A stretch of 64,000 nucleotides of DNA from Bradyrhizobium sp. dw_78 (GCF_018449525.1 NZ_JAAVUS010000001.1:496001-560000); one strand, 5' to 3'. Numbered from the stretch's first letter, positions 45,048 to 54,433 are shown. Translations and numbers: made by a program. The notes: generated from the sequence alone by a model not told the origin.

Positions 45048-46295
45048 GTGCGGCTCCATTTCGCGGGATTGTCTGATTTCACGAGATCGTCTCAGGTGAG
45101 CGGAGCCAGTAAGCTCAATCCGCGGGCGCCGCTGTGGATTCTAGCCTCAGTCACCTTCAGCGGCACGCTGGCGATGCACATCTTCGTGCCGGCGCTGCCG
45201 CTCGCGGCCAGGGATCTCGCCGCAAGTTCGAGCTCGCTGCAACTCACGATCAGCATCTACATCCTGGGGCTGGCGATCGGCCAATTGCTGTACGGCCCGT
45301 TGTCGGATCGATTCGGCCGCCGGCCGGTGCTGCTGGTTGGACTACTGCTCTACAGCGTCGCGGGGCTGGTAGCCGCCTTGGCGCCGGATGTCAGAATACT
45401 GGTGGTGGCCCGGCTGTTTCAGGCGATTGGCGGTTGTTCCGGGCTGGTGCTGGGCCGGGCCATCGTTCGTGACGGCGTTGGGGTGGACGAGGCGACTCGA
45501 AGGCTGGCGGTCGTGAGCCTGATCGTCAATGTCGGTCCGGGCCTTGCGCCGCTGGCGGGAGCGGAGCTTGGGGCTTGGCTCGGATGGCGTTCGATCTTCT
45601 TCGCGCTGACCGCGATGGGCCTCATCAATTTCCTGATCACCTGGAGGCTCCTGCCCGAGACCGGGCCGCAGCGAAGCACTCATCGCGACGCGCGCAGGAC
45701 CGGCGAGCTCTGGTCGAATTTCCGGCAACTCATCACCTCGCGCGCCTTTCTGGGCTACGCCATCGGCGGCGGCTGCGCGACGACGTCGATGTATGCGTTC
45801 ATCAGCGCTGCGCCGTTCATTTTCACCGAGCAGCTTCGTCAGCCGAGCCGAGATGTCGGCATTTATCTCGCGATCATCGTCGGCGCCTTGTGGGTCGGCA
45901 GCGTTGTTGCGAGCCGGATCGCGGGACGTGTCGCGGTCAACCGGCAAATGATCGGCGGCAATCTGATGAGCGTTGCCGGCGCGTTCATTTTCCTCGGCGC
46001 GGTTCTGTTCGGCGTGCTGAGCGTTCCCATCACCGTCGGCTCGATGATCATGTTTATGTTCGGCGTCGGCGTCTCAAGCCCACCTGCGCTTGCGGAAGCC
46101 ATGAGCGTCAATCCGAAAGTCATCGGATCGGCATCCGGTGTCTACGGTTTCATGCAGATGACAGTCGGCGCGATTTGTTCCTCGGCCGCAAGCCTGGGCT
46201 CGACGCCGGCTTTGGGCTCCGCCGTCGTGTTGGTCGTCGCCGGTGCGCTGGCTCAATTTTCTTTCTGGACCGCGATCCGCAGCTCGCGCGATTGA
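45048..46295 (+). CDS. MFS drug-resistance transporter, Bcr/CflA family
   Basis: A 415-residue exporter with 12 predicted helices. The family block YGPLSDRFGRRPVLLVGLLLYS between helices 2 and 3 and ARLFQAIGGCSGLVLGRAIVRD in helix 4 are characteristic. The start at 45048 or a GTG at 45096 (VSGASKLNPRAPLW) is possible. Members extrude bicyclomycin, chloramphenicol and other compounds, or sulfonamides and peptides. No regulator is adjacent. It is convergent with the LysR gene. Confidence 0.88.
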   Translation: MRLHFAGLSDFTRSSQVSGASKLNPRAPLWILASVTFSGTLAMHIFVPALPLAARDLAASSSSLQLTISIYILGLAIGQLLYGPLSDRFGRRPVLLVGLLLYSVAGLVAALAPDVRILVVARLFQAIGGCSGLVLGRAIVRDGVGVDEATRRLAVVSLIVNVGPGLAPLAGAELGAWLGWRSIFFALTAMGLINFLITWRLLPETGPQRSTHRDARRTGELWSNFRQLITSRAFLGYAIGGGCATTSMYAFISAAPFIFTEQLRQPSRDVGIYLAIIVGALWVGSVVASRIAGRVAVNRQMIGGNLMSVAGAFIFLGAVLFGVLSVPITVGSMIMFMFGVGVSSPPALAEAMSVNPKVIGSASGVYGFMQMTVGAICSSAASLGSTPALGSAVVLVVAGALAQFSFWTAIRSSRD

Positions 46296-46313
46296 ATCCG
46301 GCTGCGCAGCCGT

Positions 46314-47198
46314 TCACGCCTTGCCGGAGGCCAGCCGGTAAAATTCCCGCTCGGCCTGGGTCAGGTAGCGCTCCTTGTGACGGAGGATGGAGAAATGCCG
46401 CTTCTCCAGCGGCAGACCCAGCGCGACCAGCGATTTGGTCTTGAGCAGCGCCGTCACCACGAGTTTCGAGATCACCGTGGCGCCGGCGCCGGCCGCGACC
46501 GCTGAGCGGACCGCCTCGTTCGACGGCAGTTCGAGCGCGACGTCGAGATCGGCCGCGGCCACGCCGAATTTCGCCAGTGCGGATTCAAACGCGGCGCGGG
46601 TGCCGGAGCCGCGTTCGCGCAACACCCAGCGTGTCGCCCTAAGATCGTGCGGCGCGACCGAGCGGCGCTTCGCCCACGGATGCCGGGCGCCCACCACCAG
46701 CACGAGTTCGTCGTCGGCGATCGGCTGGATCGCCAACGCCGGTTCGTCGATGTTGCCCTCGATCAGGCCGAGATCGCAAATGCCTTCGATCACCCAGGCG
46801 GCGACCTGTTCGGTATTGCCGATGCGGAAAGCCAGTTTGATTCCGGGATGCAGCGATTGATAGCGGTGGATCAGCGGCGGCAGCCAGTAATTGCCGACGG
46901 TCTGGCTGGCGGCCAATGTCAGCGATCCCAGCGACAGTCCGGCGAGATCGGTGAGCACGGTTTCCGCCGCGGCAGCCCGCGCCAGCACGGCGCGCGCCTC
47001 GACCACGAACAGCCGTCCGGCGTCAGTGAGTTCGATGCGGCGGCCGATCCGGTTGAAGAGCTTGGTGGCATAACGAGATTCCAGCGCCGCGATGGCGGCG
47101 CTGGTGGCGGACTGGGTGAGGTTGAGCGATTGCGCGGCACGGGTCATGTGCTCGAGTTCGGCGACAGCGACAAAGATGCGAAGCTGCTCGAGCGTCAC
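46314..47198 (-). CDS. LysR-family transcriptional regulator adjacent to yeiH
   Basis: A 294-residue LysR regulator with a GTG start (MTLEQLRIFVAVAELEHMTR). The N-terminal helix-turn-helix contains ATRAAQSLNLTQSATSAAIAALE-like sequence and the effector domain runs from about 90 (LSLGSLTLAASQTVGNYWLP). Ten bp after yeiH on the same strand. LysR genes beside YeiH exporters are common in proteobacteria (YeiE type), and the paired regulator probably senses a sulfur- or anion-related signal. Confidence 0.85.
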   Translation of the reverse strand: MTLEQLRIFVAVAELEHMTRAAQSLNLTQSATSAAIAALESRYATKLFNRIGRRIELTDAGRLFVVEARAVLARAAAAETVLTDLAGLSLGSLTLAASQTVGNYWLPPLIHRYQSLHPGIKLAFRIGNTEQVAAWVIEGICDLGLIEGNIDEPALAIQPIADDELVLVVGARHPWAKRRSVAPHDLRATRWVLRERGSGTRAAFESALAKFGVAAADLDVALELPSNEAVRSAVAAGAGATVISKLVVTALLKTKSLVALGLPLEKRHFSILRHKERYLTQAEREFYRLASGKA

Positions 47199-47208
47199 GC
47201 CGCCTCCA

Positions 47209-48267
47209 TCACATCAGGGTTTTGATCAGCACGAGGCTGAAGCCGGAGATGAAGATAAATGCGCCGGCGCCCAGCAGCAGCGGACGAAGCCCCTTGGCGT
47301 AAAGCTTGCGGATGTCGGTCTCGAGCCCCATCGCGGCGAGCGCCATCGCAAGCAGGAAGGTGGTCACGGTTGCGATCATGCTGCGCGCCCCGTCCGGAAT
47401 GGAAACTACGCTGTTGATACCAACCAGGGCGATGAATCCGAGCACGAACCACGGCAGCGGCACGCGGGCGGTCGATTGGCCGCCGTGGCGGGCCTGCCGC
47501 GCGGCGATGAATCCGAGCGACAGCACGACGGGCGCCAGCAGGGTCACGCGCGCGAGCTTGGCGATGGTGCCGAATTCGCCGGCGCTACGGCCGTCCTGGA
47601 AGGCGGCGGCGACCACCTGCGCGATCTCGTGAATGGAAGCGCCCGACCACAGGCCGAAGGCATGCGGATCGAGATGCAGCAAATCAGGCACCAGCGGATA
47701 GGCAAACATCGCGATCGAACCGAATACGGTGACGCAGGCGACCGCGTAAGCGACGTCTTCGTCCGGGGCGTCGGTGACGGTGTTGGTCGCGATCACGGCG
47801 GACGCGCCGCAGATCGAGGTGCCGGCGGCGATCAGCTGCGCCAGCTTGCGATCGACGCCGATCAGCCGCCCGAGCTGTACCGTGAACAGGAAGGTCGCGA
47901 CCAGCGTCGTTGCGATGATGGCAAGTCCGGTACCGCCGACTTCCACCAGTTGCGAGGCGGTGAGCTGCAGCCCGAGCAGGATGATCGAGAAGCGCAGGAT
48001 GCGCCGCATCGAGAACGCGACGCCAGGCTTGGCGAGCGCAGGCGTGCCGACGAAATTATGAAAGGTCATGCCGATCGCGATCGACAGGATGATCGGGCTC
48101 AGCGTCGAGACATACGGAATTTGCCGGAGCGCGAAGGCCATTGCCGCGATCGCCGCCGTCAAGGCCAGGCCCGGCCAGATGCCGAAGGCCGAGGGAAGGC
48201 TGGCTTCGACAGCCGGGGGGCTAATGCTTGTGTCATCGGCGCCAATATCGGGGGACAGGGCAGTCAT
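47209..48267 (-). CDS. yeiH: YeiH-family (UPF0324) putative sulfate/anion exporter
   Basis: A 352-residue integral membrane protein with about nine helices. [36 protein letters not shown] and the conserved [18 protein letters not shown] segment are family hallmarks. YeiH proteins are predicted to export sulfate, sulfite or sulfonates. The following LysR gene and an upstream 26-bp palindrome suggest tight regulation. The sulfur association agrees with the importer and AprA-like enzyme a few kb to the right. Confidence 0.85.
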   Translation of the reverse strand: MTALSPDIGADDTSISPPAVEASLPSAFGIWPGLALTAAIAAMAFALRQIPYVSTLSPIILSIAIGMTFHNFVGTPALAKPGVAFSMRRILRFSIILLGLQLTASQLVEVGGTGLAIIATTLVATFLFTVQLGRLIGVDRKLAQLIAAGTSICGASAVIATNTVTDAPDEDVAYAVACVTVFGSIAMFAYPLVPDLLHLDPHAFGLWSGASIHEIAQVVAAAFQDGRSAGEFGTIAKLARVTLLAPVVLSLGFIAARQARHGGQSTARVPLPWFVLGFIALVGINSVVSIPDGARSMIATVTTFLLAMALAAMGLETDIRKLYAKGLRPLLLGAGAFIFISGFSLVLIKTLM

Positions 48268-48599
48268 GGGCTAAACTCCAATTGAGATGGCCCATGATCG
48301 GCGAGTCCGTTTGATCGAACAAATTCATTATATCTGTTATTTCAATCGAAAATAAAGATCGATTTTCGATCGCTTTTTGGCCGTTGCGATCGCACCGGCG
48401 CCGAACTCTCATTCCCCGCCGATATCAAATCCGGGCCATTCGCCCGACAGTCGGCGGTTGTGGCATACCGTTTGCTTAGAATTGCGGCCCAGATCGATGA
48501 TAATCCGCTTGGGGACGGTTGCGTGGCGAGGGCAAGTGTCTCCGAACTCGCGGCTCCGGGCGACACTTATCTGGGCGCATATCCGGCGACGGTGAATTA
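48268..48599. other. Divergent intergenic region between yeiH and the deaminase-like gene
   Basis: 332 bp without a gene, containing the palindrome described separately and the promoters of both divergent genes. Confidence 0.5.
48345..48370. promoter_or_regulatory. 26-bp near-perfect palindrome, likely LysR operator
   Basis: ATCGAAAAT (48345-48353) and ATTTTCGAT (48362-48370) form a perfect 9-bp inverted repeat with an 8-bp spacer, which itself holds GATCG. It lies 78 bp upstream of yeiH in an AT-rich stretch. A LysR regulator is encoded in the same unit, so it is the obvious candidate ligand. Confidence 0.55.
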
Positions 48600-49832
48600 A
48601 TGGACCTCATCATTCGAAACGCCTGCCTGCTGCAGGACAACGAGCTTCGCGTCGCCGATATCGGGATTCAGGGCGCCAGCATCGTGGCGATAGCCCCCGT
48701 GCTGCAAGCCGACGCGCGCGAGCTGGACGCTGCCGGCTGCCTCGTCGTCCCCGGCATGATCGAGACGCACATCCATCTCGACAAGACCTGCATCCTCGAT
48801 CGCTGCCGTATCGAGGAAGGGACCGTTGCGGAAGCGGTCCGGGAGACCGCCGCCGCCAAACGAAACTTCACGGCTGAAGACGTCTACGCACGCGGCAAGA
48901 AAACCCTGGAGCGTTGTATCGCGCATGGCGCGATGCATATGCGCACCCATGTCGAACTGGATCCCGGCATCGGCATGATCGGTTTCGACGCCATCAGCCA
49001 GCTCGCGCGCGACTATGCTTGGGCGATCGATCTGGAATTGTGCGTATTCCCGCAGGAAGGACTGACCAACAATCCCGGCACCGAGGAGCTGCTGATCGAG
49101 GGGCTGCGCCGGGGCGCGCGCACGATCGGCGCGGCTCCGTATTTCGACACCGACCCGCCGCGCCAGATAGACCGCATCTTTGCGATCGCGCGCGACTTCG
49201 ATGCCGAGATCGACATGCATCTGGATCTTGCCGAAACCACCGATGGCATGCAGATCGAATATGTCTGCCGCAAGACCGAGGAATTCGGCTGGGGCGGCCG
49301 GGTGGCTGTCGGGCACGTCACCCAGATGTCGCTGTTGCCGCCGGATCGCTTTGCCGCCATTGCCGCGCGGCTTGCCAGCGCCGGTGTTGCGGTGACGGTG
49401 CTGCCATCGACCGACCTTCACCTCATGGGCCGCAGCCACGATCATGCAGTGCCGCGCGGCGTCGTGCCCGTCGAGCCGTTACGCGCCGCCGGCGTGACCT
49501 GCTCGATCTCCACCAACAACGTCCTGAACCCGTTCACGCCCTATGGCGACGGTTCATTGGTCCGGATGGCAAACCTCTACGCGAATGTCTGTCACGTATC
49601 GCGGCCCGCCGATCTCGCCGGATGCCTCGACATGATCACGGGTTCGGCCGCGCGGCTGATGCGTCTGCCGGATTATGGCATCCGGGTTGGCGGACCGGCC
49701 GATCTCGTTGCTCTGGATGCTGCCAATCCGGCCGACGTCATCACGACGCTGGCCCAGCCGCTATGGGGCCTCAAGCGCGGCCGCACGTCCTTTACGCGTC
49801 CGCGTTCGCAGCTTTATCCGCCGGTGAATTGA
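48600..49832 (+). CDS. Cytosine deaminase-like amidohydrolase
   Basis: A 410-residue amidohydrolase starting at 48600 (MDLIIRNACLLQDNELRVAD). The metal motif is HIHLDK at 57-62 (ETHIHLDKTCILDRC), a signature of the CodA branch. Further ligands appear in HMRTHVELDPG, DMHLDLAETTDG and GRVAVGHVTQMS, and the aspartate in TDLHLMG or ISTNNVLNPF. CodA-like enzymes deaminate cytosine, isoguanine or related rings, and many homologues act on unknown N-heterocycles. It is divergent from yeiH and faces the ABC importer convergently, so its place in that system is uncertain. Confidence 0.82.
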   Translation: MDLIIRNACLLQDNELRVADIGIQGASIVAIAPVLQADARELDAAGCLVVPGMIETHIHLDKTCILDRCRIEEGTVAEAVRETAAAKRNFTAEDVYARGKKTLERCIAHGAMHMRTHVELDPGIGMIGFDAISQLARDYAWAIDLELCVFPQEGLTNNPGTEELLIEGLRRGARTIGAAPYFDTDPPRQIDRIFAIARDFDAEIDMHLDLAETTDGMQIEYVCRKTEEFGWGGRVAVGHVTQMSLLPPDRFAAIAARLASAGVAVTVLPSTDLHLMGRSHDHAVPRGVVPVEPLRAAGVTCSISTNNVLNPFTPYGDGSLVRMANLYANVCHVSRPADLAGCLDMITGSAARLMRLPDYGIRVGGPADLVALDAANPADVITTLAQPLWGLKRGRTSFTRPRSQLYPPVN

Positions 49833-49855
49833 GTGAGTGAACTGAGCACGATAAA

Positions 49856-50743
49856 TTAAAGCACGTCGGCCAGGGATTGCCCCTGCAATTCGATATTCAG
49901 CCCCTGCATGCCGAGATCGGTGATCTCGCCGCCCATCGCCTTCAGGCTCTCTTCCCGGATCAGGGACATCAGCCCGCGCCGCAGCGCCAGAAATTCAGAC
50001 GACATCATCATGGACTGCTGGCGCGGACGTTCCAGCGGAATCGGAATCTCCGCCTTGATCGAGCCGGGACGCGCGGTCATGCAGTAGACGCGGTCGGAGA
50101 GGAAGATCGCCTCGTCGATATCGTGGGTGACGAAGAGGACCGATATCTTCAGCCGCTGCCACATATTGGTGAGGATCTGCTGCATGATCACGCGCGTCTG
50201 CGCGTCGAGCGCGCCGAACGGCTCATCCAGCAGCAGCACTTTCGGTCCCGTGGCCAGCGCGCGGACGATGCCGACGCGCTGCTTCATGCCGCCGGAAAGG
50301 CGGTCGGGATAATGCTTCTCGAACGCCTCGAGCCCGGCGAGGCCGAGCAGGGTGCGCGCCGCGCGTTCACGCTGCGAACGATCCATGCCGCGCATCTTCA
50401 TGCCGAATTCGACATTTTCGCGCACCGTCTTCCAGGGGAACAATGAATATTGCTGGAACACCATGCCGCGTTCGGCGCTCGGTCCCTTCACCAGTTCGCC
50501 GTCGACGGTCACGGTGCCGGTGGTGGGCTTGAGGAAACCCGCGACCGCGTTCAGCAGCGTCGATTTCCCGCAGCCGGAGGGACCGATGATCGAAACGAAT
50601 TCGCCTGGCTTGACGTGAATTTGAGTGTCGGTGACGGCTTCGAAAGAGCCGTCGATGGTCTCGTAGCTCAGCGAGAAATTTTTGACGTCGACGTGGCCTT
50701 TGGTCGTCGTTGCTGCGGCGCTCTTGGTGTCAATCAGGTTCAT
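49856..50743 (-). CDS. Nitrate/sulfonate/taurine-type ABC transporter ATPase
   Basis: A 295-residue ATPase. The ATG at 50743 overlaps the permease stop by 4 bp. Walker A is GPSGCGKSTLL, the signature LSGGMKQRVGIVRAL, Walker B VLLLDEPFGALD and the switch histidine in VTHDIDEAIF. About 40 residues follow the core, ending in an acidic patch (GLNIELQGQSLADVL). It is the last gene of the importer operon and powers uptake through the permease. Confidence 0.9.
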   Translation of the reverse strand: MNLIDTKSAAATTTKGHVDVKNFSLSYETIDGSFEAVTDTQIHVKPGEFVSIIGPSGCGKSTLLNAVAGFLKPTTGTVTVDGELVKGPSAERGMVFQQYSLFPWKTVRENVEFGMKMRGMDRSQRERAARTLLGLAGLEAFEKHYPDRLSGGMKQRVGIVRALATGPKVLLLDEPFGALDAQTRVIMQQILTNMWQRLKISVLFVTHDIDEAIFLSDRVYCMTARPGSIKAEIPIPLERPRQQSMMMSSEFLALRRGLMSLIREESLKAMGGEITDLGMQGLNIELQGQSLADVL

Positions 50744-51642
50744 GCTCGCCCCCAGGGCATCACCAGCCGTCCGATGGCGCGTATCAGCAGGCTCGAGGTC
50801 AGGCCGAGCACGCCGATCGCGATCATGCCGAGCGCGATGTCGGAGTATTGGACCAGCGAATAGGCTTCCCAGGTGAAATAGCCGATGCCGTATTGGCCGG
50901 AGATCATTTCGGCCGCGATCAGCGATACCCAGGCCACGCCCATGCCCACGGTAAGTCCGGTGAAGATGTGCGGCAGCGAGGCTGGGAAATACACTTCGCG
51001 GAAGATCGCGGCTTCCCGGGCGCCGAGGCAGCGCGCGGCGCGCACCAGCACCGGATCGACCAGCGTCATCCCGTGCAACGTATTCACCAGGATCGGGAAG
51101 AACGAGCCAAGGAAGGTGATGAAGACGATGCTCTGCTCGTTGGTCGGCCACAGCATGATCGCCATCGGAACCCATGCGATCGCGGGGATCGGACGCAGCA
51201 CTTCGGAGACCGGGAAGATCATTTCGTGAATCAGCTTGAACCGGCCCATCACCAGCCCGAGCGGCACCGCGACCAGCGCCGCGAGTGTGAAGCCGAGCAG
51301 GATGCGGCGGCAGCTCAACGCCACATGCATGAGAAACATCGGGTCGTGGATCGCGCGCTTGAAGCTGTCATAGACCGCAAGCGGCGAGGGTACGTTGGTG
51401 AAGCGGACGAAGAATACCACGCGGTATTTCGTTAGGAGATGCCAGGCGACCAGAAACACGATCAGCGAGATCGAGCCGACCGCGATCGCGCGCAGCCTGC
51501 CCTTGTTGAGCCGATACCAGCGTGCGGCCATCGCCCCGAACGTGGCCGTTTGGTGCGGTGGTGTCACGGCCGGCGCCTGTTCCGCCGCGGCCGCCGGAGC
51601 CTCGGCTTCCGCCGGATGCCGTACGAGCGCGGAACTGCTCAC
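50740..51642 (-). CDS. SsuC/TauC-type ABC transporter permease
   Basis: A 300-residue membrane protein with about six helices and a long charged N-terminus. The conserved loop VRAARCLGAREAAIFREVYFPASLPHIFTGLTVG is of the EAA type for the nitrate/sulfonate family. It overlaps the binding-protein stop and ATPase start by 4 bp each, indicating coupled expression. Confidence 0.9.
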   Translation of the reverse strand: MSSSALVRHPAEAEAPAAAAEQAPAVTPPHQTATFGAMAARWYRLNKGRLRAIAVGSISLIVFLVAWHLLTKYRVVFFVRFTNVPSPLAVYDSFKRAIHDPMFLMHVALSCRRILLGFTLAALVAVPLGLVMGRFKLIHEMIFPVSEVLRPIPAIAWVPMAIMLWPTNEQSIVFITFLGSFFPILVNTLHGMTLVDPVLVRAARCLGAREAAIFREVYFPASLPHIFTGLTVGMGVAWVSLIAAEMISGQYGIGYFTWEAYSLVQYSDIALGMIAIGVLGLTSSLLIRAIGRLVMPWGRA

Positions 51643-53060
51643 GTCTTGCCCCCACTGACGGCTGCCTTCACGGCGTCCTCGAAGCCAAGCACCTTGCCGT
51701 TGTTCTTGGCGGCGTAGGCCTCGGCATCCTTCTTCAACAGGAATGGCTCAACATCGCCGCTGCCTACGGCATAGAAGGCCTGATCGGCAAACAGCTTGAT
51801 CCCGCGCGCGGTGTCGAAGACATAGGCGACGTCGATCTTCTTGCCCTTGGCCTTGAAGTCCGCATAGGCGCCGAGCGCACACATGGCGCTGCTGAAGGGC
51901 AGGATGCCTTCATCGTCAACCCACACTTCGCCGGATTTGCGAGGTTCCGTGATCGGCTTCTTGCAGAACTTGTCCTCGCCGGAGACTTCGTAGTTCTTGG
52001 TGCTGGCGAGCTCGGCGTCGTAATCGAGCTTCATCTCGGCATAGGCCTTGCGGATGTAGGAATCGGCGACCCATTTCTTTGGATCGAACTCCTTCATGCG
52101 GCCGAGGTTCTGCAGCACCTTGACGTCGGCCGCCGCGGCATCGATGAGCTGCGGCTTGACGGTCGGATCGAGCGTCATGTTGCCGCCGGGCCCGAGGAAA
52201 ATGTAGACGACTTCCTTGTTGATGCCGGTCCATTCCTGGATCTTCTCGGCCGCGGCTTTCGGGTCCGCCTTGAGCCACTGATTGGCGGCGATGACCGCCT
52301 TGATATAGGCGACGACCACCTCGGGATATTTTTCCGCGAAGTCGGTGCGGACGACGACGCCGTGCCAGGTCGGGAGATTCGTCTCCACACCGTCAAAGAT
52401 TTTTCGCGCAAAGCCGCGGAACGGCAACAGCTCCGCGAACGGAACGAAGTCGGCATGCGCGTCGATCTTCTTTTCCTGCAGATTGGTCGAGCCGACTTCG
52501 GGCGTCTGGCTGACCAGTTGGAAGTAGTCCGGCGGCAGCCCGCGGTCCTGCATCGCCTTCAGCACCATGCCGTGGGCAGCGGAGCCAAAGGGCACGCTGA
52601 CGAGCTTGCCCTTGAGATCGGAGAGTTCGTAATAGGGCGAGTCCTTGTGGACGACGATGCCGTTGCCCGAGCCCGACAGGCTGTAGGCCGAAACCGCGAT
52701 CAGGCGGCTCTTGCTGTCGGGATTGTTCTCGAAGGTGAAGCCGTTCACGATCAGCGGATAATCGCCCATCATGCCGAATTGCAGCTTGTCCGCCATCATC
52801 GCGTTGGTGACGGGCGGCCCGGAGGTGAAATTCTGCCATTCGATGTCGAATTTGATGTCGGCATATTTTCCCGTCGTCGGCAGGTATTTTTCCAGCAGAT
52901 GCAGTTGCCGGATCACTGTTCCGGTCGTGACCGTGTTCGTCGTGGTATCCTGTGTGCCGATGCCGATCGTGACGGTTTCCGCTACGGCCGGCTGCGCCAG
53001 CATCAGGGCCAGAGATGCAACTGACAATGCGATCGAGAGTGCGGGAGCGTGGCGGGCCAT
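51639..53060 (-). CDS. NrtA/SsuA-type ABC substrate-binding protein with a NosL-like C-terminal domain
   Basis: A 473-residue exported protein; the ATG at 53060 (MARHAPALSIALSVAS) has GAGG before it. A signal peptide ends near AVAE. Residues about 30-370 are an NMT1/nitrate-sulfonate binding fold (TVTIGIGTQDTTTNT; LQFGMMGDYPLIVNG; VPFGSAAHGMVLKAMQ). The last 99 residues differ: GEVWVDDEGILPFSSAMCAL, then DVAYVFDTARGIKLF, DQAFYAVGSGD, VEPFLLKKDAEAYAAKNNGK and VLGFEDAVKA. This ordering is that of NosL, a copper-binding accessory of nitrous oxide reductase, though the methionine motif PMG is missing. The binding protein may therefore carry a metal- or ligand-handling extension. Its length far exceeds the usual 310-340 of this family. 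Confidence 0.8.
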   Translation of the reverse strand: MARHAPALSIALSVASLALMLAQPAVAETVTIGIGTQDTTTNTVTTGTVIRQLHLLEKYLPTTGKYADIKFDIEWQNFTSGPPVTNAMMADKLQFGMMGDYPLIVNGFTFENNPDSKSRLIAVSAYSLSGSGNGIVVHKDSPYYELSDLKGKLVSVPFGSAAHGMVLKAMQDRGLPPDYFQLVSQTPEVGSTNLQEKKIDAHADFVPFAELLPFRGFARKIFDGVETNLPTWHGVVVRTDFAEKYPEVVVAYIKAVIAANQWLKADPKAAAEKIQEWTGINKEVVYIFLGPGGNMTLDPTVKPQLIDAAAADVKVLQNLGRMKEFDPKKWVADSYIRKAYAEMKLDYDAELASTKNYEVSGEDKFCKKPITEPRKSGEVWVDDEGILPFSSAMCALGAYADFKAKGKKIDVAYVFDTARGIKLFADQAFYAVGSGDVEPFLLKKDAEAYAAKNNGKVLGFEDAVKAAVSGGKT

Positions 53061-53148
53061 TCTCATCCTCATTCGGTTGGATGTTCTGCGGCTACCATGA
53101 TTGGTTGGCGGGGCGCTCCGGGCAAATGAGGACTGGCCGTTATGGTGG

Positions 53149-53157
53149 ATTAGTTGC
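53149..53157 (-). promoter_or_regulatory. CAACTAAT-type motif upstream of the ABC importer operon
   Basis: ATTAGTTGC, which reads GCAACTAAT on the coding strand, lies 89 bp upstream of the binding-protein start. The same core occurs at 54499-54510 and 55608-55618. Probably a regulator site. Confidence 0.45.
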
Positions 53158-53245
53158 CGGGAAAAGCCCGTTGCATAGTCGTTGGGCAATTTCGGTGCTC
53201 AAAGCCAATTGCATATGCAGCGGCTTTAATCCGCAATCCTTTTAA

Positions 53246-54028
53246 TTAATCCACCGCCTGCCCGCGCATTTCCTCCAGCACATCCGGACGGCAGACCACG
53301 ATCTGGGACCGCTTGGTCAGGACGATTCGCTTTTCCTGCATCCGCTTCAGGCTGATCGTGACCCATTGCCGGGTTGCGCCCACCATATGCGCGAGATCGG
53401 CATGGGTGAACGCCGCGGCGATCACCACCCCGTCGGGATCCTCGACGCCGTAGAGATTCATCAGATGCAGCAGCAGATGCGCGAGCCGCTGCGTGATCGA
53501 ACGGGTGCCCAGCATTTGCGCCAGGGCGGAATAGCATTTGCCCTTGAAGGTCAGCCCCTCGATCAGTCCGATCGCAAGATTCGGAATCTCGGTTGCTAGC
53601 GTTCGCAGCTCCTTGCCGGGAAGATGGACGACGCTGCAATTGCTCGAGGCAAGGCCCGACCATTGGTGGATGCCGCCGCCGAACACCTCCGGGCCGCCGA
53701 CGAAATTGCCGGCGCGCCAATAGGCCAGCGTGATCTCGCGCCCTTGCGGCGAGGTGTAGAACACGCGGATGCGGCCGCTCTCGATCAGGTAGATGCCGTC
53801 ATGCTTCGCGCCCTGGCTGAACAGCGTCTGGCCGCGGTTGAGAACCTTGCGGCGGCCCTGCTTGAGGACGATCTCCCGCTCCCGCGGCGTCAGCCTTTCG
53901 ATCAGCGATGGTGGGCCGCCGATCCATTGCGGGCTTTCGGTGAGCAGCAGCGATGAGTTCGCGCTCGGTCCCGCGGGTCCGGACGCTGAAGGCGTACCGC
54001 CGCGCACTCCGCTCGCGATCTGCAACAT
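53246..54028 (-). CDS. Crp/Fnr-family transcriptional regulator
   Basis: A 260-residue regulator. A cNMP-binding-like domain (about 45-160: LNRGQTLFSQGAKHDGIYLI, GNFVGGPEVFGGG) is followed by a Crp-type winged helix with TRQWVTISLKRMQ as the recognition helix. The Fnr cysteine cluster is absent, so it is not a classic [4Fe-4S] oxygen sensor; cysteines at SSNCSVV and GKCYSAL are scattered. It lies between the importer operon and the divergent redox genes, and is the natural candidate to read the CAACTAATTG sites. The effector is unknown. Confidence 0.87.
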   Translation of the reverse strand: MLQIASGVRGGTPSASGPAGPSANSSLLLTESPQWIGGPPSLIERLTPREREIVLKQGRRKVLNRGQTLFSQGAKHDGIYLIESGRIRVFYTSPQGREITLAYWRAGNFVGGPEVFGGGIHQWSGLASSNCSVVHLPGKELRTLATEIPNLAIGLIEGLTFKGKCYSALAQMLGTRSITQRLAHLLLHLMNLYGVEDPDGVVIAAAFTHADLAHMVGATRQWVTISLKRMQEKRIVLTKRSQIVVCRPDVLEEMRGQAVD

Positions 54029-54142
54029 GACTAGCCTCCGGATGACTTAGAACCAATCCAGAAAGCAGCAATCTTCATGCCAGACAACAGATCCGAGTGG
54101 TCTCCCGGGCATCCGGCCTCGGGGCCGAAAAAGCAAGTGAAA

Positions 54143-54433
54143 TCAAAGGGTGGTGAGATCCAATAGATAGGTCTTGGGATAGATGCCGCGGTTGTGCCCG
54201 TCCGAGAAGGAAATGTTCAGGCCGTAGCCGAGATCGGCCACTTCCACGATCGCGATACCCGGGAAGTTTTGCGGAAAACGCCCGTCAAAACGCGCGCGCG
54301 TACAGTGCGCGCATTTACAGGCCGCGCGAAGCGCCTCTGCCGTAAGCGCAAGTTGTCGCCCATCCGATGTCGTCAGCGAAAGCGACGCCAGATCGGAATT
54401 CACTCCGCAATCGACCACTGTCGGTGCAACCAT
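54143..54433 (-). CDS. Free-standing DUF971 (GBBH-like N-terminal) domain protein
   Basis: A 96-residue protein; ATG at 54433 preferred over a TTG at 54472. Conserved features are LTTSDGRQLALTAEALRAACKCAHCTRARFDGR, with a CxCxxC cluster, and GLNISFSDGHNRGIYPKTYLL. This is the fold found at the N-terminus of gamma-butyrobetaine hydroxylases and alone or fused to Mrp/ApbC Fe-S carrier proteins. It may bind metal and help Fe-S assembly, fitting the ferredoxin and flavoprotein genes opposite. Confidence 0.8.
   Translation of the reverse strand: MVAPTVVDCGVNSDLASLSLTTSDGRQLALTAEALRAACKCAHCTRARFDGRFPQNFPGIAIVEVADLGYGLNISFSDGHNRGIYPKTYLLDLTTL

Noticed and set aside
50744..51175. N-terminal extension of the ABC ATPase
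   Set aside because: It lies inside the permease gene in another frame; the ATG at 50743 overlaps the permease stop as in the rest of the operon.
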